A stretch of DNA of 64,000 bases from the NCBI GenBank assembly GCA_014905825.1, contig JACGCN010000001.1, positions 4,608,156 through 4,672,155 of the forward strand, given 5' to 3'. The stretch comes from Lyophyllum atratum (lineage: Eukaryota; Basidiomycota; Agaricomycetes; Agaricales; Lyophyllaceae). The notes below the pieces were generated by a model. It was not told the DNA's origin, did no database searches, and was given only the letters and a program-made list of their open reading frames with translations. Position 1 is the first letter of the stretch; each line of letters begins with the position of its first letter. The position numbers and the translations under genes are program-made. Below are positions 32,573 to 42,280 of this stretch, in pieces.

Positions 32573-34023
32573 CTACATGTTTGCCCGGTTCTCGCGCTCC
32601 GTCGCAACGAAGTGCTGTCTCTTCTCGAGATCTGCCCCGAGAACAATAGGAGTCAACAGTCAGAAGTAGGGATGAACGACGAGGGTCCACGTACCATGAG
32701 CCCACATGGCTGCGCCGACGCGGTTGGATATTGTGAAGACAAGCCCGATGATGGGAAGGCCTTCGAGGAGGGCTGCGGCGAAGCCAAATACTGTCAAAAT
32801 GAGTATTAGCACGGATTACATCCCAAGGGACAAGTTTGATGGAGGCGAACGGGCAAATGATGCGAGCAGAGTTAAAAGGAAATATGGGCGAACAAAGCGG
32901 AAATAGGGGGTTTTGACGAGACTCATCTGGACATACATCGATAATCCCATTTCCGCTCTTCCATGAACACGGATATTTGCTTATCATTCATCTTCTTCGA
33001 CTCGAAATACTAAGGAGTCAAAGTATTCAGAACAAAAGCCAAGGAAATGACCAAGTGGTAACTGACTGGTCGGTGGAGGTTATGCGCCGTGCCGAGCGCC
33101 TTGAACGCCGCCGCGAAAAGTATACCGACGAGCGGGTAAAAATTGAACGGGAACAGAATGACTATCCATGAAGAACGACATTAGCGTCGATTGGAGGCCA
33201 TACTCGTCGGAGAATCCGCACATACCGCGCTTGACAATGAAAAGCCCGACCCACCCCCCAAACCACCTCCTCACAAGCCTCTCCCACCCAGGTGGTCTCC
33301 TCACCGGTGGCGGAACGTCCCATTCCTCCACGTACGGCTGCCAGAACCCGGGTCCCTTCCCTCTCGATGCGACGGTCTGGGTCCAGGCCCGGTCGCGTGC
33401 GATGCGGATGTTGCGGGAGAGGAAGAACCGTAAAATATATGTGATTTGGGACCCGACGAGGAGGACGGCAGCGTCTGTGGTGGGGAAATGTGATATGTGT
33501 GGGAGGAGAGAGTTTAGAAGGTGGTTGGGTACGTACATGTGGGCAGACTGAATGGTGGCTTATATCCGAAGAAGCTTTCATTGGAAAGCCCAGTGACGCG
33601 TGGTGATCTGTGTAGAAGATAGTTAGAATGCTGTCGTCGATAAGAAACCGACCCACGGACTTTGCGAGGAAGATTTCGATGAACTTTCGTTGTAGACTGA
33701 ATGTTAGAACGGCCTATATCCATACCAATTAAGCACAGCGATGCAAACCGAGAATTTGATACACGTACCCAAATAGCACCGAGGACCGCTCCTCTTACGG
33801 TCGCATGACGACATTTGTCCCATGCCGGCACGTACAACAACTTGTCGGTGAATAGCCGGTAGACTCCAACGATCACGTACGTCGGTGGGAACTGGAGGCG
33901 CAGAGTAGCGTGATGGAGGGCTGCTGGAACGCGCTCGAGAGGGCTGCTCTTGCTCGAGTCGGATTCGAAAAGACGGTCTTGTGCCTCGGGGCCCTGCGCA
34001 GTCGTCATATAAGTCGAGGTCAA
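32573..34023 (-). CDS. Multi-pass membrane protein resembling the fungal EI24/RRT8 type
   Basis: The start is at 34023 or at the in-frame ATG 15 nt later. Exons read PPTYVIVGVYRLFTDKLLYV and RHATVRGAVLGAIW, then AVLTFSLQRKFIEIFLAKSP, then GLSNESFFGYKPPFSLPT. These are followed by AAVLLVGSQITYILRFFLSR, ASRGKGPGFWQPYVEEWD, RRWFGGWVGLFIVKR, FYPLVGILFAAAFKALGTAH, YFESKKM, VFGFAAALLEGLPIIGLVFT and SNRVGAAMWAH. The last short exon ends EKRQHFVATERENRANM. About 6-8 introns all have consensus junctions. The closing FGFAAALLEGLP..GLVF..SNRVGAAMWAHDLEK pattern resembles fungal EI24/RRT8-like integral membrane proteins of the endomembrane or lipid-droplet system. That assignment is from memory of the motif and moderate. 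The transposon lies about 120 bp past its stop. A fragment of its 3' end is at 7560-8059. Confidence 0.65.
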
Positions 34024-34404
34024 CGTCCAGCCGCCCGGTTAAGACTTTTGGTGCACGTGCTCCTGGCCATCGGGAGATGCCGAACTCTGATGAGGCGTCC
34101 TCTTCTGCGTTGCTTTCGCGTCCAAGTCTTGTCGCCACCGCCGACGTTGCAAGAATGTCGACATCTCGAGCAGACGATTTTTTTTTTCGTGCCAGGCGTT
34201 ATGGGAAGTATCTCTTTCGCTCTTTCAAACACCGCATTGACAACGTTACAAGCAGATGTTGGCTTTGAAATGAAGTCACGGCCATGGGACCACATGCAAT
34301 ACGTCTCAGCGAGTATTTGCAGCTCGCGCGTCTCTAGATTATGTTACTAAAACATCCATAGTACATTTTCTAGTTTGGAACTCGTACTTGATCATTTCTA
34401 TTTG

Positions 34405-34967
34405 ATGAACTCCACGACTTCTGCGTTAGCGACATATACCGCGGCGCCCTCTGAAGCTTCTCCGAAGGTGCTGATCGTCGGCGGCGCGTTGGGCGGTCTT
34501 GCCGTTGTACTGCTTGTTCTCCTTATTGCCACCTGCTTCGCAAAACGCAAGCAAACACGCGCCTCCGATCCTGATGAAAGCCCTAATACTATACCGTTGA
34601 TTTGCATTCGGTCGTTCACCCGTTCACGGAGATGCTGCCCTCGGCATAGGCTGCTCATTATTCACCGAAACGCGAAATCTCCCTTCCTGCCATGACGCCA
34701 CAGACATCACCAAATTACGCGACGACTTCCCACGTCGATTACGATGTGGTCGATGATGTCGAAGTAGGAGGAGGGCATCGCCCGCCGTTTGTGGATGGGG
34801 GAAACGAGTCTGAAGTCATTACGAGTCGTCGGTCTGATGCGGCTCTGAGCATTGGAGTGCTGTCGTCCAAAAGTAGGCCACCCAGTTACGTTGCGCAGCG
34901 AATCTATAGCGTCGGACGGGGCTTAGGATCTCGATATATGTGCCCCATGCGACTATATTCTAACCTA
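34405..34967 (+). CDS. Small single-pass membrane protein
   Basis: From ATG 34405 the frame reads a Ser/Thr/Ala-rich N-terminus, a strong membrane segment (VLIVGGALGGLAVVLLVLLI) and a basic stop-transfer (AKRKQTR). After an unclear junction around 34600-34690 it continues with DYDVVDDVEVGGGHRPPF and ends SKSRPPSYVA. The Ser/Thr ectodomain plus Gly-rich TM plus short cytosolic tail ending in PPSY is a layout common in Agaricomycete surface proteins of unknown function. The intron position is not certain. Confidence 0.45.
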
Positions 34968-35262
34968 TAGGAGATTAAGGGAGACTCGGAACTCTCTTAC
35001 CTGGACTTCCGATTGTTGTGCTGCATGCGTTCTGCATGCTGCGAACAAAGTTATTTTTTGGACTTGGTTCGGACAAGCGCCTTAAGTATCATATATACTT
35101 TAATTTATCATTGTAGAAGAACAAAACCATCTCATACCTATGAACCCATTTCGACGTCGAGACATAGCTGCGTCTTTTATACCACGTGCTCGCGCTGCAT
35201 CGGCGGCAATTTTGATTGCCGATTTACCTTTCCCACCAACCTCCACGACGAACACCATAGAC
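34968..35262. other. Intergenic region upstream of the peroxiredoxin-like gene
   Basis: I see only the presumed promoter. An in-frame upstream ATG at 35140 would add 41 residues that look like untranslated sequence, so I prefer 35263. Confidence 0.35.
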
Positions 35263-36256
35263 ATGGAGATCCCAGACTCGGACACGATTTCTAGCGCTGC
35301 CAAGTTGGATGTTTTGAATGTGAACGGGGAGAAAGTGGCGTTTGGGACACTCTTTGAGAAACAGAAAACGATTGTTGTGTTCATCCGTGGGTAGAACTGT
35401 CCAGGGCCGACCTTTCACTCACCCTGTGATTCACCGCTCAGGGCACTTTTTCTGCGGTGTACGCAATCCTTACCTCTCCTCTTCCTCCTTGAATAATCCT
35501 CTTTTCGTAGAGTTGCCAGGCATGCCTCCTCCATATCGATCTTGTCACCACCTTCTGAAGGCGGAAAATGCAGGCATACGTTGAAGGACTTGCCTCCGTT
35601 TCTAAGGAGGCCCTCCGCAGCGCTAACGTGAAGATTGTGGTCATAGGCTGCGGGGAGTGGAAGCCCATCCGCACATATGCAGGTATAGGCTTTCGTACAC
35701 CTTTGATTTGTCGTGCGGTAAACCCAAGTCTCATCCTTTTCTAGAAAAGACGAATATGGTTGGCTCTATTTTTGCCGACCCGTCACGAGCCCTTTTCCAT
35801 ACATTGGGTATGAATATCGAGAATCTGGATGGCACGCCAGCGGGACAAGATCGTCGCGGCTACCTCAAGCAGGCGCCTCTTTTGAACGCGATGCAAAGCA
35901 TCTGGGTATGTTGGTCTATCCGTGTCTTACATCGACCTGCGCCTCCTGTTGACGTGCTTCTTCATGAAGAATGGACCTTTGAAGAATCCATCTCTCATCG
36001 GGAAACAGGGCAACATCTCTCAGCTTGGGGGTGAATTTATCTTCGGGCCAGGTGCATTTTCTATTCGTCCCCCACTCCCCTTCTTGGAATACCCTTCGCT
36101 GATTTATTTTTAGGCCTACAATGCAACTTCGCGGCACGTATGAAACATACTGAAGATCGTGAGTATTACTTGTTTTCTCTGAGTCACTTTTGACAAATCA
36201 TTCTTGTAGATATCGAGATACCAGATCTCCTGAAAGAAGCTGGAGTGGAGGCCTGA
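35263..36256 (+). CDS. PRXL2/AhpC-TSA-like thioredoxin-fold protein
   Basis: A predicted peroxiredoxin-like redox protein, probably cytosolic. Eight exons splice in frame to 197 residues: 35263-35386, 35442-35458 (17 nt), 35511-35519 (9 nt), 35574-35682, 35745-35905, 35970-36051, 36114-36158 and 36210-36256. The 9-nt exon AGTTGCCAG supplies Ser-Cys-Gln, restoring the family motif FIRHFFCGSCQAYVEGLA with its CxxC. Without it the second cysteine is lost. The intron after it has a GC donor (GCATGC .. GCAG). Later blocks are IVVIGCGEWKPIRTYAEKTN, GSIFADPSRALFHTLGM and GEFIFGPG. The length and block order match the AhpC-TSA_2/PRXL2 family. It converges with the oxygenase gene ending at 36973. Confidence 0.85.
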
Positions 36257-36972
36257 AATATCTGGTCGTCTTGTCCTGCCACTATATCGCCCTGCATCTG
36301 CGCAGGAGTAGCGATTATTGTTTTGAAGTTAATGAAACTTGTCACACGTACAGATGTCCTGATGCACGATCGACCTATCCTGCCATAGGTATCTTAACAG
36401 GACATCTTGACGTTATCAACACCTGTGCCTGCTCGGGCATCTTGACTTACGACTTGTTGACGAGGCAGCTATTATCCTCCGTGTCTGCGCTGACTTTCAA
36501 GGCAAACACTCAAGGTGCTTGATAATTTCAAGCCCGTTTCCGCCGTGATTCCGCAACCCTCGGGCCAGGGGCCCAATCTTGCACATAAAACATGACCCCG
36601 CAGACGATCTGTATATGATCTGCATAGCTATCCGTGCCTTGGGCTGCAGTCGCGCCCTCGTAGCACCTTCTCCGCCTACGCTGACTAAACGCAACGTGCT
36701 CGGCGATACGAACATGCGTGTACGCTACACTGCCGGCCATGGCTTCGGGACAAGAATTTCAGAATCAACTTGGAGTTTCGGCCATAAAGCACTGAGGCCT
36801 GACGATCGGGGTATATACGTGTACATGTTTTACTGGCTCGATTACAGTGTATCTCAGTTCTGGAAATCGGTCTGCCCGTACATGAGGTCAAGTGTGTTAC
36901 AACTAGATAGCAGCGGGGTTTGCCTCCGTCCCACGACTCGCCATCCAGGTTTCGGGTCCCTAGAAGTGTACG
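36257..36972. other. Intergenic region between convergent genes
   Basis: Shared 3' flank of the peroxiredoxin-like and oxygenase genes. Short frames are present; none is recognised. Confidence 0.35.
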
Positions 36973-38308
36973 TCAAATAAGTCTACGCGCCCGAACCAGA
37001 GCAAGGCAAGATCCACACACCTTTCTATTATTGATGCGCTGGTTCCTTATGCGCCTCGCAAACCATTGGGATGAAGTTGATCCTGTTTCGAAATCCTTCT
37101 TTGGGTTCTTGGCGACCGCCTCCGTGATGACGGAGCTGTCCTCGACCAAAGCGCGCAAGATGATACTGTCTCCAGGCCGGGTGAAGTAAACGAGAGACCA
37201 TCGCTCAAGTGCGCGCTGGTATCCCGGAGGTGGTCTAAGTGAATTTGAGTGTCAGTCGATCGTTCGGAGCAAATGTAACAAAGATGCGAGTCTCACACTA
37301 CACGATGAAGGTTGGAACGGAGGATCCCTCCACTGAATATAGATAATGCATCGCCGACATTGCAGATGGCGTGACCGGGGAGCGGCTGTCATGGAATAGT
37401 ATGAGTGATGCAAACATGGCATGGCGGGGAAGGTTCATTCGCCTTGACGTATTGCCACGTTTCCACTCCAGGTACGAGGACTTGAAGACCACCGAGGCGA
37501 TTATGAAGGAAAGACTGTCAAGACCGAACCATAAATATCAGAATATTCAATAAGATTTTCATAATGTACCAGCGATCCAAAGTCTGTGTGACTTCCAAGA
37601 GCGGGACTGTCCGGATCAGCCTTGCTAGGAGGAGTTCTGGTAACTCTCGCTTCGCTCCCACTATGTTCATCTATGCGATGCTTTGCCAGTAAAGCGCCAG
37701 ACGGTAAGCCGAGCTTCTCGTTCAGGACCTCCAGCAAGACGATGTTGATATCCAACGATTTACGAACGAAAGGGGACACCGTTGACGCCATGCGCGCATT
37801 GATGGACGAGGGGTAAGCTCGATGAACTTGCCGAGGCCAGGCAAGAGCGTCGTCCTTGGCAACATTAATGAATTCCACGGCGTCCTTGGTCCCGGAGGCA
37901 TCAACGGCATTTGCTCCCATGGACTTGTACCTGTTATCACCAATGAGTACCCTTACGATGTCGCCAACTACTTGAGACGTACCCAAATGAAACGCCGCCA
38001 TCTCCCTGCTCAAACTTCATCTTCTCTTCCGTCGGCAAAGCCATAGTTTCTGCTCCAGCTGTGAACATCCCGTCCACCTCATCGTCCGCTCCGTGATTCT
38101 TCAAGCTAGATAGTACGAACCGGTATTCAGCACGTATAACAACTCCCTATGTGCCTGCCGCTTACTACCAGAATCCAAGCTTGGTAGCAGCCTCCCAGAG
38201 CTGATCTATCTCGGTCGGGTTGTGGACCTTGATTAACTCGTAGTCGATTACAAGAAGAGGGTGTGTCGGAATGTGTTCAGGAAATGCCGGGAAAGTGGTG
38301 GTAGACAT
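36973..38308 (-). CDS. Isopenicillin-N-synthase-like 2-oxoglutarate/Fe(II) oxygenase
   Basis: The start at 38308 gives MSTTTFPAFPEHIPTH and LLVIDYELIKVHNPTEIDQL (DIOX_N-type N-terminus). Then LKNHGADDEVDGMFTAGAE, ETMALPTEEKMKFEQG, TKDAVEFINVAKDDALAWP, and the iron-binding HTD in GSHTDFGSL. These are followed by RLGGLQVLVPGVETWQYVK, PLPGHAICNVGDALSIFSGG and NLHRVV with the distal iron-binding His. RWSLVYFTRPGD carries the RxS 2-oxoglutarate-binding pair. So the H-x-D..H triad and RxS are intact. About six exons, ~380 residues. The exon ending YVK appears to use a GC donor (GCGAAT). The fungal members are broad-function oxidoreductases; the substrate cannot be read from sequence, and no biosynthetic cluster surrounds it. 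Confidence 0.88.
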
Positions 38309-38962
38309 GATGATCGAATGCTGGATAACGGTTGTATTGCTTTGAAACTGCGAGAGATCTGACCCTACTTATAGCCTGCCTGAGGAAGAGGCTGACGAGC
38401 GTCATCGACGCCTACCCCACTTGCCGGCTCAAAGATATACATGAATGTCCCTCCAGAGTAGTGTGCGAGTGGAAGAAGGACGTGCGGTTGAAAGACACGA
38501 CGAACAGCTTGTCGGATGCCAGGTCTGAAGGCGGCGTGACCAGATGACCACAGATGAATGCCAGTTTACGTGACGACCGTCCGCATCCAAAGGGCACGGC
38601 CGACTTGACGTCGATGAGAGCGGGGGACGCGGCTAGAAATAGCTCTCTGGGAGCGTGATTGCATAATACAGGTGACCGCAGAAGCGACGCTGTGAATGAA
38701 ACGCGGGTGTACATGTGAACGAACATGGTTTAGTATCAAGCATAGGTACGTGATGTATATGACCATCGAAAGGAAATAGAGGAGAGTGGGAAGTGATAGA
38801 GGATCGCAGCCACGGTGTCAGCGAATTTGGCGAAGCATGGGTTTATGAGCTGATAATAGACGTATAAGGTACATGTATGAGGAACGGGCACTGATGCGAC
38901 GTCAGCGGCTGCCGTCCTCTTTGCGCAAGGATCACTCACTATACAATGCATAACCCGACCAC
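38309..38962. other. Intergenic stretch
   Basis: It lies between the oxygenase start and the zinc-finger gene stop, both on the minus strand. I recognise no gene in it. Confidence 0.35.
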
Positions 38963-40689
38963 TCAAGGCCCCTGTTCAGGTGGCGGAGCGCGAGTAAGGG
39001 CCTTCGGGTGAACAGGCTTTCGCCGTCTCGTCCTCTTCCCACACGCCACGTTCGCCTCATGCCGCATCCGCGAATCCCCCCGCGAGAGGTCGTTTCCACA
39101 CAACGAACAAATCACTTTCTCTCTATGTTCCCCCTCCGCCTTCCCCACGTGTATGCGAGACGTCAGCAGATGGCGCTTCAACTCGTAGTTGCTCCGGAAC
39201 GTCGTAACGCACCACCACGCGGTACATCGAACTCGCTGTCCTTGCTTGCGGCGAGTAGCAGCAGCGGCGTTGGGTTGCGGTGGAGTTTTGGCCGGTGGTG
39301 AGGACGTAGCGCCTGGTTGGGGATTGAGAGTCAATGAAATGATACGTTGCTTATGATCAGGTGACGCGCGCTTGTTATGGGTGGGGAGACGAATCGTATG
39401 CGCGGAGGCATCGAATACGTGCTCATGCTGCACCTCCTGGGGGACCATAGTCAGCTTGATAGAGGACGACGTTCTCGAGCCCTCCTTCGCTACCGCTGGC
39501 TGTGGACCCTGAGAAGGTATCGTGGCACTACATGGCTCGGGAGACATCGACATCGACATCGACAATGGCGATGGGCCTGCACCGGGTGAATATACGTCTG
39601 ATCCTGGAGAGCTGTATGCGGACGGGCCGGAAGTGTCTGATGAACCGGAGGAGGAGCTCGTGGCGGAGAGGGAGGAATCCAACGACAGAGCCTGCACTTT
39701 CGAGAGCAGTTCGACGTTATGGTCGCCATCAGTAGGCGACGAATTCCGAGCTGAGTAGGCGTCACTCCCGGGAAAGGGATGCGGAAGTGTCGTGTATGGG
39801 GACTTGAGCGAGGAGTGGTGGAGCTGCGACTGTTTCTGCTAGACAAGTTTCAGGTACCGGGAACAGTGCGAATGATGAATATACATACTATGCGGGGGTC
39901 GGCCGAGGTAGGGATCCATTGAGCGTCGGCATTGGATGGACGTGGAGCAAAACTTCTTGGAACGCCAAACCGAGGAGGAACAACAGGCGATTGCGTACCC
40001 ATTCGCGCTGACGACTCCTTCGTCCATAGCCTGATCGACCGGTTTCGAGCCTGCCCCGTCTCAGGGATAAAGCCGGGCTGCTGCGGGTGCGTTGACGACG
40101 AGCCATAACGCGCGTGTTCGGATCGGGCGTCAAAAGGAGTTTTCCAGAAGGGCGACTCTTCCCTCCAAGGCATATATGGTTCATCACCCGCGTCGTGCTT
40201 CGGGACAGTCGGGCCCTCCATGGCTCCAAGCGTAACTACGGGAATTCCATCATGATATTCGGAGAATTGGGTGAAGAGTCCGGTCTGGTGAGGGTCGAGG
40301 ACGATTCTGGTCACAAAGTGGGTAAGCGACGAAAGTGGGGACGAGGAAAAGCTCACTCACTCCTCCTTCGTTCTGCCAAGGAAACCTTCTCTCTTTGGAG
40401 AAGGAGGCAGATCTGATGATTCCGGTGCTGTGACGTCCTTGCTCGCAGCCAGTATGCGAGAAAAATTGGGCGGCAAGATCCCAGGGGATGGGCTGCAAGA
40501 ACAGGATTGGTAAGAGACATGTCCCGTATAAGACCTACGACGGACGTACCGCTCCAGGATAACCGCAGGCTCGTCTTCGAGAGGTGCTCGGATCCCCACA
40601 TCATCGCAGTTCTCGTCATCCATCGCCGCCATCGCAGATTGAAAGTGAACCATCGGTTTTGCGACTTCGTCTGGCCTATCCTGCGCCAT
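38963..40689 (-). CDS. Two-finger C2H2/C2HC zinc-finger protein, putative transcription factor
   Basis: The start at 40689 (MAQDRPDEVAKPMVHF) opens a 110-codon exon ending GFLGRTKEE. The second exon (about 40302-39891) runs from IVLDPHQTGLFTQFSEYHD to IPTSADPRI. The third (39831-38963) begins SQLHHSSLKSPYTTLP. About 540 residues in total. The first two thirds are Ser/Pro/Arg-rich and disordered. Near the C-terminus is CTAWWCVTTFRSNYELKRH followed by LLTSRIH (C-x4-C..H-x6-H), then CSLCGNDLSRGDSRMRHEAN ending in VAC (C-x2-C-x12-H-x5-C). A basic tail (KRTRRRKPVH) may be a nuclear localisation signal. The start codon lies only 110 bp from the end of the duplicated arm at 40799-42224. Confidence 0.65.
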
Positions 40690-40816
40690 CGGGGGCCTAT
40701 CGGGTACAGCGGGGGGTATAGTTCTGGATGAACCAGCGAGGCGATAGTGGGCGTATCAGCAGGAAAGCCATTGGTGGCGGGGGCTTCCTCGGGCCCCACA
40801 CCGCTGGCAGCGTCGC

Positions 40817-41263
40817 GTGTTTCTTGAGAAACACCGGCAAAGAAAAATGATTTAGCTCTTAGATTAATGTACATTTAGAAACAATTTAAATATATTTTGA
40901 TAACCACTTAACAAACACGCAACCTGTTTTCTAAGTGGTCCTCGAAAAGCACAAAGCGTGTATCACGAATGTTTCTTAAGAAACACTTAGAAACCACCTC
41001 ATGTGGTTTCTTTGTGTTTCTTGAAAAATATTTTGTATTCATCGGAAGATGCACTGAACGAACTACTTAATATGTACTTTTTTGTGTTTCCCTATAAATA
41101 GTCATCGTGTTTCTGAAGAAACACGCAAAGAAACACGAAAGATGTTTCTAAAAATACAGTCATTTATAAATATCTTACCTGGTTCTTAAGAAAGACTTGA
41201 ATATACACTCATCGTGCCGCTCATCGACTCGATGAGCGGGCGCTCTGTGTGTCGCTCAGCGAC
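40817..41263. repeat. Cluster of short hairpins inside the arm
   Basis: Perfect or near-perfect inverted repeats: GTGTTTCT/AGAAACAC at 40817-40834; TGTTTCTTAAGAAACA, a 16-bp palindrome, at 40970-40985; AGAAACCAC/GTGGTTTCT at 40989-41011; CGTGTTTCT/AGAAACACG at 41106-41125; GCTCATCG/CGATGAGC at 41219-41237; and GTCGCT/AGCGAC at 41251-41263. Four share the core GTTTCT/AGAAAC. The surrounding DNA is AT-rich and non-coding. The same cluster is in the other arm. Confidence 0.8.
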
Positions 41264-42191
41264 GAGCTGAAACTCGCAGGATAATAAAGGCGTCAGGTTG
41301 CGGAGTAAATGTAAATTGCACGAGTACATAGATACAGTAAGTAACGACCTTCACCCACCCGATCTCATCCGCATCATAACTGTTCATCTCCCCCTTCCTC
41401 ATCGTCAGCGTCTGCACCACCGATCCCGCGTACTCCTCCTTCATCAGCACCGTGCACTCCTCAATCGGCTCCAGCATCCTCCCTTTCGCCTCAGGGTCCG
41501 GATCGGGGATCATGACGGCCTTGGGCGCCCGACACCGAGCTGGAAGCCCTCGCGGCGGAGCGTTTCGAGGAGGACGCCGAGGTGCAGAACGCCGCGCCCG
41601 CGCAGCTCGAGGGACTCGGAGGTGGGGCCGGGGAGGACGTGAGGGCGACGTTGGTTTCGGCTTCTTTGTAGATGCGTTCCCGGATGAGTTGTAAGGTTAG
41701 CTGGGTGCCTTCTTGGCCGGCGAGGGGAGATTCGTTGGCGTGCACGAATATGGAGATCGTGATTCGTAGGGGGGTCGATGGGTGTTGACTATAGTAGGAG
41801 TAGTTCGTTAGGGACCAACCGTTGCGCGAGAGGGGTAGGGAGAACTCACTGGTAGGGGTTAAGGCCCGTCTTCGCTCCATCCTTCGGGGTGGACGAGTGT
41901 CACGTTGACTCCGCCGTTCTTGATACCAGCGATGCTGACGATTTCCTCTGCACCCGCCACATCCTTCTCCGTCCGATCCAACCCCTTCCGACCGTAGATC
42001 AGAGACCTAAATCCATGTCTCAAATGCGCTGGCTCCAGAACTCTATCGAAACGTGGACGAACTTCAGAGGACTTGATGGCGGTGACATGGATAGACTGAT
42101 CATAAGTAGGCGCTTGAGGCCTGTGCAGCGTGCTCGCCTCTCCCACACACTCACGTGATCCTGGCGTTGGGCCGCCTGGAAAGACGCTCAA
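41256..42191 (-). pseudogene. Truncated, frameshifted TypA/BipA-like GTPase fragment (left arm)
   Basis: Minus-strand blocks in family order are RKGLDRTEKDVAGAEEIVSI with NVTLVHPEGWSEDG, NESPLAGQEGTQLTLQLIRE with AETNVAL, and ESLELRGRGVLHLGVLLETL with RREGFQLGV. The last is LEPIEECTVLMKEEYAGSVV with TMRKGEM. This is the middle-to-C-terminal half of TypA/BipA translational GTPases; the GTP-binding domain is missing. The blocks lie in different frames. Single-base losses occur between NVAL and the LPGPTSES part and again before MIPDPDP, with a TAA after EDGP. The same lesions are in the right arm, so the gene died before the duplication. Confidence 0.75.
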
Positions 42192-42280
42192 AGACGCTCA
42201 AAGACGCTCATCGTTCCCTCATTGTTTCGCGAAGTGAATGTAATTGCGCGAGCACACATATATGCAGTAAGTACTCATGA

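Larger units (their letters stand above)
40799..42224. repeat. Left 1.43 kb arm of a near-identical inverted repeat
   Basis: It matches 62347-63771 in reverse complement end to end. I could find only a one-base deletion near 40830 (AAGAAACAC versus AAGAACAC) and two substitutions. Boundaries are sharp: beyond CACCGCTGGCAG on the outer side and beyond CAATGAGGG on the inner side the flanks are unrelated. The unit has no terminal inverted repeats of its own. It carries a dead TypA-like fragment (41256-42191), a hairpin cluster (40817-41263) and three tandem copies of AAGACGCTCA (42181-42210). Confidence 0.9.

Noticed and set aside
36973..38308. A secondary-metabolite cluster around the isopenicillin-N-synthase-like oxygenase
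   Set aside because: No synthase, transporter or other tailoring gene is adjacent; the peroxiredoxin-like neighbour alone does not make a cluster.
41491..42158. Treating the separate frames of the TypA-like fragment as independent small genes
   Set aside because: Successive pieces of one protein lie in different frames in family order, which indicates a frameshifted remnant.
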